From positions 7,004,198-7,068,197 of the forward strand of contig NZ_AP023355.1 of assembly GCF_016865425.1 (NCBI RefSeq): a stretch of 64,000 nucleotides of DNA, in the 5' to 3' direction. This DNA comes from Actinocatenispora thailandica. GTDB taxonomy: Bacteria > Actinomycetota > Actinomycetes > Mycobacteriales > Micromonosporaceae. The notes beneath the pieces are model-generated. The model was given only the letters and a program-made list of their open reading frames with translations, was not told the DNA's origin and searched no databases. Of the stretch, positions 50,146 to 59,001 are shown one piece after another. The translations under genes and the position numbers were made by a program. Position 1 is the first letter of the stretch. Every line of letters starts with the position of its first letter.

Positions 50146-50182
50146 TTACCGATGAGTAATACAGTTGGTTACCGAAGAGTAC
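50146..50182. promoter_or_regulatory. Paired TTACCGAxGAGTA operator-like boxes upstream of the acyl-CoA dehydrogenase
   Basis: TTACCGATGAGTAA (50146-50159) and TTACCGAAGAGTAC (50169-50182) start 23 bp apart. Each has TTAC...GTA(A/C) dyad symmetry, as expected for a TetR-type repressor of fatty-acid genes. They lie 57-93 bp upstream of the ATG at 50239, a promoter position. Confidence 0.55.
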
Positions 50183-50238
50183 GGGTCGGCGGTGGATCGG
50201 GGTCGCCGACTGGCAGCCAGCAGTCCGGGAGCGTGCAC

Positions 50239-52089
50239 ATGGGGCACTACAAGAGCAACCTGCGGGACCTCGAATTCAACCTGTTCGAGATGTTCGGGAC
50301 CGCGGACCGGCTGGGCAAGCAGCCGTTCCCGGAGATCGACGCGGACACCGCGCGCGGCCTGCTGACCGAGATCGACCGGTTCGCCCGGGAGGACCTGGCC
50401 GAGTCGTTCGCCGCCGGTGACCGGACCCCGCCGGTGTTCGACCCGGAGACGCATTCGGTGCACGTGCCGGAGGCGTTCGCCAAGCCGTTCCGGCAGATGA
50501 TGGAGGCCGAGTACTGGCGGATGGACATCCCGGAGGGGATGGGCGGCACCCCGGTGCCGCGCGCCCTCTGGTGGTCCACCTCCGAGCTGATCCTCGGCGC
50601 CAACCCGGCCGCCTTCATGTACGCCGCGGGGCCGAGCTTCGCCGGCACGCTGTTCAACCTGGGCACCCCCGAGCAGCGGGAGTGGGCGAAGCTGTTCGCC
50701 GACAAGCGCTGGGGAGCGACGATGGTGCTCACCGAGCCGGACGCCGGCTCGGACGTCGGTGCCGGCCGCACCAAGGCGTACCGGCAGGACGACGGGTCGT
50801 GGCACATCGAGGGCGTGAAGCGGTTCATCACGTCCGCCGAGCACGACATGGCCGACAACATCATCCACTACGTGCTGGCCCGGCCGGTCGGCGTCGAGGG
50901 CGCGGGCGGCCCCGGTACCAAGGGGCTGTCGCTGTTCGTGGTGCCGAAGTTCCTGTTCGACCCGAAGACCGGCGAGCTGGGCGAGCGCAACGGCGCCTAC
51001 GTGACCAACGTCGAGCACAAGATGGGGCTGAAGGTCTCCACCACCTGCGAGCTGACCCTCGGCGACGGCACGCCGGCCAAGGGCTGGCTGCTCGGTGAGG
51101 TGCACGAGGGCATCAAGCAGATGTTCCACATCATCGAGTACGCCCGGATGATGGTCGGCACCAAGGCGATGTCGGCGCTGTCCACCGGCTACCTCAACGC
51201 GCTCGACTACGCGAAGTCCCGGGTGCAGGGCGCCGACCTGACCAACCCCGGCAAGGACGCGCCGCGGGTGACCGTCACCCACCACCCGGACGTCCGGCGC
51301 TCGCTGCTGCTGCAGAAGTCGTACGCGGAGGGGCTGCGGGCGCTGGTCGCCTACACCGCGAACTGGCAGGACGTGGCGCTGGTCGCCGAGGCCGAGGGCG
51401 ACGAGAAGGCCGCCAAGCTGGCCCGCCGGGTCAACGACCTGCTGCTGCCGATCGTCAAGGGTTGCGGCTCGGAGCGCGGGTACGAGCTGCTCGGCTCGGA
51501 GTCGCTGCAGACCTTCGGCGGGTCCGGCTTCCTGCAGGACTACCCGCTGGAGCAGTACATCCGCGACTCGAAGATCGACACCCTGTACGAGGGCACCACC
51601 GCGATCCAGTCCCAGGACCTGTTCTTCCGCAAGATCGTGAAGGACCAGGGCAAGGCGCTGATGCAGGTGGCCGGCGACATCAAGGCGTTCATCGACGCCG
51701 AGGCGGGCAACGGCCGGCTCAAGGAGGTCCGCGCCTCGCTGAACACCGCCCTGGAGAACGTGCAGGGCATGCTCGGCAAGATCTTCGAGTACGCCGGTGC
51801 CGCCCAGCAGGGCGAGCCGCGCTCGATCTACAAGGCGGCGCTGCACCTGCGCCGGCTGCTGCTCGGCATGGGCGACCTGGTCATCGGCTGGCTGCTGGCC
51901 CGCCAGGCCGAGGTCGCGCTGACCAAGCTGGACGGCGAGGTGTCCGCCGACGACCGGCTGTTCTACCAGGGCAAGGTCGCCACCGCGAGCTTCTTCGCCG
52001 CCGAGGTGCTGCCCCGGCTGGCCGGTGACCGCGCCGTCGTCGAGGCCGCCACCCTGGAGCCGATGGACCTCCCCGAAGAAGCGTTCTGA
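50239..52089 (+). CDS. Acyl-CoA dehydrogenase, large FadE5-like form
   Basis: A 616-residue flavoprotein, longer than the usual 380-residue acyl-CoA dehydrogenases. It matches the large actinobacterial type with an extra C-terminal helical domain. The N-terminus is [22 protein letters not shown]/substrate signatures are visible: [30 protein letters not shown], and the later [40 protein letters not shown], which includes the catalytic-Glu region YEGTT. It oxidises acyl-CoA in beta-oxidation, probably of long chains. ATG 50239 has CGGGAG upstream. A perfect hairpin follows the stop. Confidence 0.92.
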   Translation: MGHYKSNLRDLEFNLFEMFGTADRLGKQPFPEIDADTARGLLTEIDRFAREDLAESFAAGDRTPPVFDPETHSVHVPEAFAKPFRQMMEAEYWRMDIPEGMGGTPVPRALWWSTSELILGANPAAFMYAAGPSFAGTLFNLGTPEQREWAKLFADKRWGATMVLTEPDAGSDVGAGRTKAYRQDDGSWHIEGVKRFITSAEHDMADNIIHYVLARPVGVEGAGGPGTKGLSLFVVPKFLFDPKTGELGERNGAYVTNVEHKMGLKVSTTCELTLGDGTPAKGWLLGEVHEGIKQMFHIIEYARMMVGTKAMSALSTGYLNALDYAKSRVQGADLTNPGKDAPRVTVTHHPDVRRSLLLQKSYAEGLRALVAYTANWQDVALVAEAEGDEKAAKLARRVNDLLLPIVKGCGSERGYELLGSESLQTFGGSGFLQDYPLEQYIRDSKIDTLYEGTTAIQSQDLFFRKIVKDQGKALMQVAGDIKAFIDAEAGNGRLKEVRASLNTALENVQGMLGKIFEYAGAAQQGEPRSIYKAALHLRRLLLGMGDLVIGWLLARQAEVALTKLDGEVSADDRLFYQGKVATASFFAAEVLPRLAGDRAVVEAATLEPMDLPEEAF

Positions 52090-52121
52090 CCGGGCCTGTC
52101 CTCCCGCCCCACCGACCCCCG

Positions 52122-52155
52122 TCGCGTCCGCGCGACGGGGGTCGGTGCGTTCCGT
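52122..52155 (+). terminator. Terminator after the acyl-CoA dehydrogenase
   Basis: Perfect 15-bp inverted repeat CCGACCCCCGTCGCG (52122-52136) / CGCGACGGGGGTCGG (52141-52155), 4-nt loop, 33 bp after the stop. Confidence 0.85.
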
Positions 52156-52234
52156 CCCGTTCCGCCGGGAACCGCTCGGGCCGGACGGCGAGAGGCGATG
52201 GTGGGTGCGGGGCGGGGCGCCGTAGGGTCGCGGT

Positions 52235-52696
52235 GTGGCGGACATGATGTGCGCGGCCCGGGTGCTGTGCCTGGTCGGTGGCGAGGCCGCGGCCCTCGCC
52301 CCGTACCGGCCGGTCCGGCTCTACGTGGCGCCGGACGGGCCACGGCTCGCCGGCGCGGTGGACGCGCCGGTGGAGGAGCGGGCCGGGCTGGCCGGCCCCG
52401 GGCTGGCGCCGCGCGACCGCTGGCTGCTGGCCGGCGAGCTGGCCGCGCCCGCGGCCGGCGGCGAGAGCGGGCAGCAGGTGGTGGACCGGTTCGCCGGGAC
52501 GCTGGCGGAGATCGCCGACCGGCATCGCGGGCAGACCGTCGCGGTGCTCGCGGACGGGCTGGAACTACCGCTCGCGGCGCTGTGCGCCGGCCTGTCGCCG
52601 GCACGGGTGCACGCCGCCCCGCTCGCCCCCGGTGACGTCGTGGTCGTCGAGTACGACGCGGACGGCTGGCGGTACCTGTCGGGCTGGCCGGCGTGA
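52235..52696 (+). CDS. Histidine-phosphatase-like protein, degenerate
   Basis: A 153-residue protein. The region GESGQQVVDRFAGTLAEIADRHRGQTVAVLADGLELPLAALC resembles the second half of a phosphoglycerate-mutase-like fold, but the N-terminal RHG catalytic motif is missing (LCLVGGEAAALAPYRP), and the second catalytic His is absent (ADG where AHG is expected). It is probably a non-catalytic relative. GTG 52235 is 6 nt after TAGGGT (52223-52228), a leaderless-type start. Its stop overlaps the next gene start. Confidence 0.6.
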   Translation: MADMMCAARVLCLVGGEAAALAPYRPVRLYVAPDGPRLAGAVDAPVEERAGLAGPGLAPRDRWLLAGELAAPAAGGESGQQVVDRFAGTLAEIADRHRGQTVAVLADGLELPLAALCAGLSPARVHAAPLAPGDVVVVEYDADGWRYLSGWPA

Positions 52697-53391
52697 CCAC
52701 GCCGCTGCCGGCGCGGCTGGCCCGCGGCGAGGCCGCGATGGCCGACCTCGCGGAGGTCGGCGGGGACTCGGCGACCGTGGCCGGGATCGCCTGTGCCAGC
52801 TACGGCATCGACCAGCCGTGGGCGACCTGGGCGCGTCCCGTGACGCCGCCGGGCGACCTGGGCCCGGTGGTGGACTGGCTGGCCAGCCGCGGCGGTCCGT
52901 GGTCGGTGAAGGTGTCGGCCGCCGACACCGCCGCGCCGGCGTACCGGGGGCTCACCGAGTGGCTGGTGCTCCCGGTGTACGTGCTGGCCGAGCCGGCGGG
53001 GGCGGTACGGGTGCCGGGGCTGTCGATCGGTGCACCGCGCGATCCGGCCGAGTTCCTGGCCGTCTACGGTGCGTCGCTGGCGCCGCTGGCGACGGCGCGG
53101 CACCTGGCGAGCCCGCGGTACCGGTTCCTGGTGGCCCGGCTGGACGGCGAGCCGGTGGGCTGCGCGCTGGCCCAGCGAGCCGGCGACAGCGCCTACGTGT
53201 CGGCCGTGACGGTACGGCCGGAGTACCGCCGGCGCGGCATCGGCGCCGCGATCTCGGTGGCGGCGACGACCGCCGCGACGGAGCTGACCGGCGGCCCGGT
53301 GTGGCTGCACGCCGAGGACGGGCCGGCCCGGATCTACCGCCGCCTGGGATACCGGCGGGTCGACACGCACGTGGTCCTCACCCCGCGCTGA
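52693..53391 (+). CDS. GNAT-family acetyltransferase
   Basis: A 232-residue protein. The C-terminal GNAT domain has FLVARLDGEPVGCALAQRAGDSAYVSAVTVRPEYRRRGIGAAISVAATT, including the acetyl-CoA pyrophosphate loop RRRGIG. An unrelated N-terminal half of about 115 residues precedes it. The substrate is unknown. GTG 52693 overlaps the stop of the preceding gene, so both are translated together. Confidence 0.85.
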   Translation: MTTPLPARLARGEAAMADLAEVGGDSATVAGIACASYGIDQPWATWARPVTPPGDLGPVVDWLASRGGPWSVKVSAADTAAPAYRGLTEWLVLPVYVLAEPAGAVRVPGLSIGAPRDPAEFLAVYGASLAPLATARHLASPRYRFLVARLDGEPVGCALAQRAGDSAYVSAVTVRPEYRRRGIGAAISVAATTAATELTGGPVWLHAEDGPARIYRRLGYRRVDTHVVLTPR

Positions 53392-53630
53392 GTCACAGGT
53401 CGGCCAGGTGTCCGTGGCCTTCTCGAGGTTCTCCCTGGTGCCGGCCGCAGCGACACCGACGACCCGGGCCCGCACCGCACGGGCGGCACCGGTCCGGCGC
53501 GGCGCGGGCACCGAGGGCGTGACTCGACCTTGCCGCGCCGGCGTCGTCGTCGCGCCGCACGCCGTATGGTGAGGCGCGTGAGGTCCGTCGATTCGGCCCC
53601 GGCCGCCGGCCCCGGCCGCCGGCCGAGCGC

Positions 53631-54248
53631 ATGAGAACCCGGCCGGCGGGGCCGCGCGCGATCCTGCTGGAGTGCGCGGACGCGGCCGAGGTCGCCGCCT
53701 GGCACGCCGAGCTGCGCCGGCGCCTGGACTCCGGTGCGCTGGTCGCGACCGACCTGGTCCCGGCCGCCCGTACGGTGCTGGTGGACGGCGTCGCCGATCC
53801 CGCCGGGCTGGCGGAGAGCCTCGCCACGATGTCGGCCGGGCGGGCGGCCCCGCCGGAGCCCGGGACGGCCGTCGAGCTGGACTGCGTGTACGACGGGCCG
53901 GATCTGGCCGAGGTCGCGGAGCTGTGGCGCACCAGCGTCGACGGGGTCGTCGCGCGGCACACCGGTACCGAGTTCCGGGTGGCGTTCTGCGGCTTCTCCC
54001 CCGGCTTCGGCTACCTGACCGGGCTGCCGGCGGAGTTCGCCGTGCCGCGCCGGGACAGCCCCCGCCCCCGGGTCCCGGCCGGGGCGGTCGGCCTGGCCGG
54101 CGAGTACTCCGGCGTCTACCCGTCGCCGTCGCCGGGCGGCTGGCGGCTGATCGGCCGTACCGGCGCGGTGCTGTTCGACCCGTCCGCGTCGCCGCCGGCA
54201 CTGCTGACCCCCGGTACCCGGGTGCGGTTCCGGGCGGTGCCGGGATGA
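53631..54248 (+). CDS. pxpB: 5-oxoprolinase subunit PxpB
   Basis: A 205-residue subunit (KipI/allophanate hydrolase subunit 1 type) of the prokaryotic 5-oxoprolinase, which opens 5-oxoproline (pyroglutamate) to glutamate with ATP. The conserved core is FRVAFCGFSPGFGYLTGLPAEFAVPRRDSPRPRVPAGAVGLAGEYSGVYPSPSPGGWRLIGRT. It is first in the order pxpB-pxpC-pxpA, with its stop overlapping the pxpC start (ATGA). The 240-bp gap upstream shows only a TATGGT hexamer around 53564. Confidence 0.9.
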   Translation: MRTRPAGPRAILLECADAAEVAAWHAELRRRLDSGALVATDLVPAARTVLVDGVADPAGLAESLATMSAGRAAPPEPGTAVELDCVYDGPDLAEVAELWRTSVDGVVARHTGTEFRVAFCGFSPGFGYLTGLPAEFAVPRRDSPRPRVPAGAVGLAGEYSGVYPSPSPGGWRLIGRTGAVLFDPSASPPALLTPGTRVRFRAVPG

Positions 54249-55198
54249 GGGCGTTCACGGTGCTCAGGCCGGGGCTGCTGAGCACGGTGCAGGACCGTGG
54301 CCGGCCCGGCCTGGCGTACCTCGGGATACCGCGGTCCGGCGCCGCCGACCTGCCGGCGCTGGAGCTGGCGAACCGGCTGGTCGGCAACGATCCGGCCGCG
54401 GCGGGGCTGGAGTTCACCGTCACCGGCGCGGTACTGCGGGCCGAGGAGTCGCTGCTCGTCGCGGTCACCGGCGCGCCGGCACCGGTCCGGGTCGCCGGCG
54501 CCGAGGTGCCGCACGGCGCGGCGGTACCGGTGCCGGCCGGCGCCGAGCTGGCCGTCGGCACCGCTCGCACCGGGCTGCGCAGCTACCTTGCCGTCGCGGG
54601 CGGCATCGCGGTCCCGCCGGTACTCGGCAGCCGCGCCACCGACACCCTGTCCGGGCTCGGCCCGGCACCGCTCCGCAAGGGCGACACCGTCCCGGTCGGC
54701 GCCACACCGGTGGCCCCCGCGCCGGGAGGGCCGGCCGCCGCGCCCGCCGGTACCGCATCCGCCGGCCCGCGCTCGGCCGAGACGGTGCCGGGCGGTACCG
54801 GATCGGGGGGCTCGACGCCGCCCGGCGCGCGGCGCACGGTGGTGTTGCGGGTGCATCCGGGGCCGCGAGTCGGCTGGTTCACCGCGCCGGCGGTACGCAC
54901 GCTGCTGTCCGCGGACTACCAGGCGTCGCCGACCAGCAACCGGGTCGGCATGCGGTTGACCGGGCCGCCGCTGGCCCGCAGCGTCGACGCGGAGCTGCCC
55001 AGCGAGGGTGTCGTGCTCGGCGCGGTGCAGGTGCCCGCCAGCGGCGAACCGCTGGTGTTCCTGGCCGACCACCCGACCACCGGCGGCTACCCGGTGATCG
55101 CCGTCGTCGACCCCGCCGACGTGCCGGCCGCCGCGCAGGCGAGGCCCGGTACGCCGGTGCGGTTCGAGCCCGTCGAAGGAGTGTCCGGATGGACCTGA
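54245..55198 (+). CDS. pxpC: 5-oxoprolinase subunit PxpC
   Basis: A 317-residue subunit (KipA/allophanate hydrolase subunit 2 type). Conserved segments are VLRPGLLSTVQDRGRPGLAYLGIPRSGAAD, LEFTVTGAVLRAEE, GLRSYLAVAGGIAVPPVLGSRATD, and SPTSNRVGMRLTGPPLARS...ELPSEGVVLGAVQVPASGEPLVFLADHPTTGGYPVI. A Pro/Ala/Ser-rich insert of about 50 residues sits in the middle. It starts inside the pxpB stop and overlaps the pxpA start, so the three genes are coupled. Confidence 0.9.
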   Translation: MRAFTVLRPGLLSTVQDRGRPGLAYLGIPRSGAADLPALELANRLVGNDPAAAGLEFTVTGAVLRAEESLLVAVTGAPAPVRVAGAEVPHGAAVPVPAGAELAVGTARTGLRSYLAVAGGIAVPPVLGSRATDTLSGLGPAPLRKGDTVPVGATPVAPAPGGPAAAPAGTASAGPRSAETVPGGTGSGGSTPPGARRTVVLRVHPGPRVGWFTAPAVRTLLSADYQASPTSNRVGMRLTGPPLARSVDAELPSEGVVLGAVQVPASGEPLVFLADHPTTGGYPVIAVVDPADVPAAAQARPGTPVRFEPVEGVSGWT

Positions 55199-55959
55199 AC
55201 AGCGACCTCGGCGAGGGTTTCGGGCGCTGGACGCTCGGCGACGACGACGCCCTGCTCACGATCGTGACCAGCGCCAACGTGGCCTGCGGGTTCCACGCCG
55301 GCGACCCGGCGACGATGCGCCGGGTGTGTGCCGGCGCGGCGGCGCAGGGGGTGGCGGTCGGCGCGCAGGTCGGGTACCGGGACCTCGCCGGGTTCGGCCG
55401 GCGGCGGATCGACTACGACCCCGCCGAGCTGACCGACGACGTGCTCTACCAGCTCGCCGCGCTGGACGGCTTCTGCCGGGTCGCCGGTACCCGGGTCACC
55501 TACGTCAAGCCGCACGGCGCGCTCTACAACACCGCGGTACGAGACGAGGCGCAGGCGACGGCGGTCGCCCGGGCGGTGGCCGAGTACGACCCGAGCCTGC
55601 CGGTGCTGGGGTTGCCCGGCTCCGCACTGCTGCGGTGTGCGGCCGAGGCCGGGCTGCGGACGGTCGCGGAGGGCTTCGCGGACCGCGGCTACGCCCCGGA
55701 CGGCACGCTGGTGTCCCGGCGCGAGCCGGGCGCGCTGGTCACCGACCCGGACGAGGTGGTGGCGCGGGCGCTGCGGATGGCGGTCGGCGGCGAGGTGGTG
55801 GCGGTCAACGGCGCCACGCTGCCGATCGCGATCGACTCGCTGTGCGTGCACGGGGACACGCCGGGGGCGGTGGCGCTGGCCGAGCGACTGCGCACGGCGC
55901 TGACCGAGGCCGGGCTGTCGCTCACCCCGTTCGCCCCCGGCGACCTGTTGCGGCGTTGA
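55189..55959 (+). CDS. pxpA: 5-oxoprolinase subunit PxpA (LamB/YcsF family)
   Basis: A 256-residue LamB/YcsF protein, the third subunit of the pyroglutamate-opening enzyme. Conserved segments are MDLNSDLGEGFGRWTLGDD, ANVACGFHAGDPATM, GAQVGYRDLAGFGRR, TYVKPHGALYN, GFADRGYAPDGTLVSR and SLCVHGDTPGAV. The start overlaps pxpC by 10 bp. Immediately downstream is a repeat-rich intergenic region. Confidence 0.92.
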   Translation: MDLNSDLGEGFGRWTLGDDDALLTIVTSANVACGFHAGDPATMRRVCAGAAAQGVAVGAQVGYRDLAGFGRRRIDYDPAELTDDVLYQLAALDGFCRVAGTRVTYVKPHGALYNTAVRDEAQATAVARAVAEYDPSLPVLGLPGSALLRCAAEAGLRTVAEGFADRGYAPDGTLVSRREPGALVTDPDEVVARALRMAVGGEVVAVNGATLPIAIDSLCVHGDTPGAVALAERLRTALTEAGLSLTPFAPGDLLRR

Positions 55960-56040
55960 GCGGCTGGGCGGCCCGTTGCGGCGCCGAGCGGCTGGGCGGC
56001 CTGCCATCGCGTTGAGCGGCTGGGTGGTCGCGGCGCTGGG
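55958..56040. repeat. 28-bp imperfect direct repeats
   Basis: The phrase GAGCGGCTGGG(C/T)GG begins at 55958, 55986 and 56014, exactly 28 bp apart. The first copy starts in the last codon of pxpA. Directly upstream of the 47-bp array. Confidence 0.75.
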
Positions 56041-56057
56041 CGGCCGTCCGGGCAGGC

Positions 56058-56275
56058 TCGACCGGCTGGCCTCCCGGTGGTCCGACCGCGGCGACCGGCG
56101 GCGGTCGACCGGCTGGCCTCCCGGTGGTCCGACCGCGGCGACCGGCGGTGGTCGACCGGCTGGCCTCCCGGTGGTCCGACCGCGGCGACCGGCGGTGGTC
56201 GACCGGCTGGCCTCCCGGTGGTCCGACCGCGGCGACCGGCGGTGGTCGACCGGCTGGCCTCCGGCGGTCCGGCCG
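56058..56275. repeat. 47-bp tandem repeat (four copies plus a partial fifth)
   Basis: Units begin at 56058, 56105, 56152, 56199 and 56246, 47 bp apart and nearly identical (TCGACCGGCTGGCCTCCCGG, then TGGTCCGACCGCGGCGACC, then GGCGGTGG). They occupy the gap between pxpA and the DHFR-like gene. Forty-seven is not a multiple of three, and the open frames across it give STGWPPGG-type repeats without a ribosome-binding site, so it is non-coding. Confidence 0.92.
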
Positions 56276-56341
56276 TGGCGGTCGGCGGGACGTTCCGGCG
56301 AACTGACATGGGTTGTCAGGGCGAGGCGGCACGCTGACCGT

Positions 56342-56940
56342 ATGACACTGACCCAGTACTTCACCGCGACCAGCATCGACGGGTACATCGCGGACGAGCA
56401 CAACAGCCTCGACTGGCTGTTCGAGGCGGACGGTTCGAGCGGGGAGGACCGAGCCGACGGCGCCGCCGAGGAGCCGGCCGGCGACGGGTTCCGCCGGTTC
56501 TTCGCCGGGATCGGCGCGATGGCACTCGGCGCCACCACGTACGAGTGGATGCTGGAACACGAGCGGATGCTCGACCACCCGGAGAAGTGGCAGGGCTGGT
56601 ACGGGCAGACCCCGGCGTGGGTGTTCACCCACCGGAAGCTGCCGGCGGTGCCGGGCATCCCGCTGCACTTCGTGGCCGACGACGTGGTGGGTACGCACGC
56701 GGCGATGGTCGAGGCGGCCGCCGGCCGCAACATCTGGCTGATCGGCGGTGGCGGCCTGGTCGGCCAGTTCGCCGATCACGGGTTGCTGGACGAGATCATC
56801 CTGGGGTGGCGCCGGTGACGCTCGGCGCCGGCGCGCCGGTACTGCCGCGCCGGCTCACGTCCCGTTCGCTCACCCTGACCCAGCTGAGCCGGGACGACAA
56901 CGGCTTCGCCAACCTCACCTACCGGGTTCGGCACGGCTGA
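56342..56940 (+). CDS. Dihydrofolate reductase-family (RibD C-terminal) protein, frameshifted as given
   Basis: A 199-residue protein when corrected. The N-terminal TATSIDGYIADEHNSLDWLFE, the middle MALGATTYEWML and the nucleotide-binding WLIGGGGLVGQFADHGLLDEIIL are typical of the DHFR-like/RibD reductases, which use NADPH. The frame breaks at GGGG 56803-56806: as given the protein stops at 56818 (LGWRR), but one extra G gives LDEIILGVAPVTLGAGAPVLPRRL...NGFANLTYRVRHG and a stop at 56940, the normal family end. The substrate is unknown. Confidence 0.8.
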
Positions 56941-56955
56941 CCGGCGTGCACCCGG

Positions 56956-58824
56956 TCAGCCGCGGAGAACCAGGGCGAGGGTCTCGTCGGCACCGTGGGT
57001 GACCGTCACCGGCACGCCCCAGTCCTGCCGGGTCAGGTGGCAGGCCGGGTTCTCCGCCTCGGCGTCGCAGGTGGCCGCCTGCGCGGTCACCGACAGCACG
57101 CCGCTCGCGCCCGGCGCGAACACCAACCGGCGGGACAGCTCGCTGCCCACCCCGGAGCCCTCGGCCAGCAGCGACGGTGGTGTCGCGGTGACCTCCAGCC
57201 GGGTCGCCGGCCCGTAGCTGTCGTCCAGCTTCGCCCCGGGCGGCGGGTCGAACACGACGTCCAGCGTGACCGGGCCGTCGGCGACCGCGGTGGCCGGCCG
57301 CTCGGTCTGGTACCGGGTGGCCGGTGCCGCGCTGGCGGCCAGGTCGGGCCGGGCCAGCCGGTGCGCCCCGGACTCCACCACCAACAAGCCGGTCGCGTCC
57401 GGGTCCGGCAGCACGTCGGACGGCTCCGCCAGGCCGCTGGCCAGCGTGGTCACCGCACCGGTCGCCGGCTCGTACCGCCGGATCGCCCCGTTGTACGTGT
57501 CGGCGACGAGCACCGCGCCGTCCGGCGCCACCGCGACCCCGAGCGGGTGCTGCAGCATGGCCGCCGGTGCCGGGACCGGCACCCCGTCGGGCGCCGGCTC
57601 ACCCCCCGGCGCGTCGGCGTGGCCGAAGTCGAACAGGCCGCTCCCGATCACCGTGTGCAGCTCGCCGTCCTGCACGTACCGCAGGGCGGAGGACTCGGAG
57701 TCGGCGACCCAGAGCCGGTCGCCGTCGGCCGCCAGCCCGGACGGCTGCGCCAGGAACGCCTCCCCGACCGGTCCGTCGCGCAGGCTCTCGGTGGTGGTCC
57801 CGGCCCAGCGCGACACGGTGCCGGCGACCGGGTCGAACCGCCAGAGCTGATGGATGCCGGCCATCGCGATCACCGCCGCGCCCTGGTACCAGGCCAGGTC
57901 CCACGGCGACGACAGCTGCACCGTGAGCGCGTCGCCGGGCCCCTCGCCGGCGTCGGTGCGGTGATCGGAGCGCCAGGGCTCGCCGGTGCCGGCCACGGTG
58001 CGTACCGCGCCGTCGGCCGACCGCACCCCGCGCAGCAGGTGGTTCACCGTGTCGGCGACCAGCAGGTCGTACCCGACCCGCTCGGCCACCGTCGCCGGCA
58101 GCACCAGCAGCCCCTGCGGCTCGCTGAACGACGCCTGGTCGGCCGGGCCGTCCGCAGCGCCGCGGTCGCCGCTGCCGATCCGGCGCAGCACGGTCCGGCC
58201 GTCGGCGGCGAGTTCGGCCAGCTGGTGCCGGGCCGAGTCGCTGACCAGCAGCGTCCCGCCGGGCAGTCGCACCACCTTGCCCGGGTACCGCAGCACGGTG
58301 TCCTCCGGCGGGGGCGGCACGTACGGCCCCTGGCCGCGGATCAGGGTGCCGTCCGCGGTGTGCTGGGCGACCAGCTCGGCGAGCAGCCGGTCCAGCCCGT
58401 CGCCGTGCCCCTCGCCGGCCATGCTCGCCACCACGTACCCCTGCGGGTCGATGACGGCGAGCGTCGGCCAGGCCCGGGCCGCGTACTGCTGCCAGGTCGA
58501 GAGGTCCGGGTCGTCCAGCACCGGGTGGTGCACCCCGTACCGCTCGACCGCGGCGGTCACCGCGTCCGGCGCCTTCTCGTGCTCGAACTTCGGCGAGTGC
58601 ACGCCGATCACGACCAGCGAGTCGGCGTACTTCTGCTCGATCGGGCGCAGCTCGTCGATGACGTGCAGGCAGTTGATGCAGCAGAACGTCCAGAAGTCGA
58701 GCAGGACGATCCGCCCGCGCAGGTCGGCGAGGCTCAGCTCGCGCCCGCCGGTGTTCAGCCAGCGGCGGCCACGCAGCTCCGGCGCCCGCACCCGGGCACG
58801 ACGATCATCCTGGTGGTAGGCCAT
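56956..58824 (-). CDS. Thioredoxin-like/NHL-repeat protein
   Basis: A 622-residue protein. The N-terminal thioredoxin-like domain has LLDFWTFCCINCLHVIDELRPIEQKYAD, where the CCINC motif is that of NHLRC2-type proteins, then VIGVHSPKFEHEKAPDAV. The central part is a beta-propeller of NHL repeats (VLLVADTYNGAIRRY, LLVADTVNHLLRGVR and similar). The C-terminal about 130 residues form a beta-rich domain. ATG 58824 is chosen over 58833 because a CAGAAT hexamer lies 7 nt upstream, a leaderless-type position. A redox or scaffold role is likely. Confidence 0.8.
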   Translation of the reverse strand: MAYHQDDRRARVRAPELRGRRWLNTGGRELSLADLRGRIVLLDFWTFCCINCLHVIDELRPIEQKYADSLVVIGVHSPKFEHEKAPDAVTAAVERYGVHHPVLDDPDLSTWQQYAARAWPTLAVIDPQGYVVASMAGEGHGDGLDRLLAELVAQHTADGTLIRGQGPYVPPPPEDTVLRYPGKVVRLPGGTLLVSDSARHQLAELAADGRTVLRRIGSGDRGAADGPADQASFSEPQGLLVLPATVAERVGYDLLVADTVNHLLRGVRSADGAVRTVAGTGEPWRSDHRTDAGEGPGDALTVQLSSPWDLAWYQGAAVIAMAGIHQLWRFDPVAGTVSRWAGTTTESLRDGPVGEAFLAQPSGLAADGDRLWVADSESSALRYVQDGELHTVIGSGLFDFGHADAPGGEPAPDGVPVPAPAAMLQHPLGVAVAPDGAVLVADTYNGAIRRYEPATGAVTTLASGLAEPSDVLPDPDATGLLVVESGAHRLARPDLAASAAPATRYQTERPATAVADGPVTLDVVFDPPPGAKLDDSYGPATRLEVTATPPSLLAEGSGVGSELSRRLVFAPGASGVLSVTAQAATCDAEAENPACHLTRQDWGVPVTVTHGADETLALVLRG

Positions 58825-59001
58825 GCCGACCATTCTGCGCGGCGCGGCGCGGCGCGGCGCGGCGCCCACCGGCAGCGTGGCGAACGCGACAGCGCGGGCC
58901 GGCGGCTGCTGCCCCGGCCGGCGACCGCACCGGGCCGGCGGCTGCCACCGCGACCGGCGACCGCACCGGGCCGGCGGCTGCTGCCCGGCCCGGCCCGGCG
59001 G

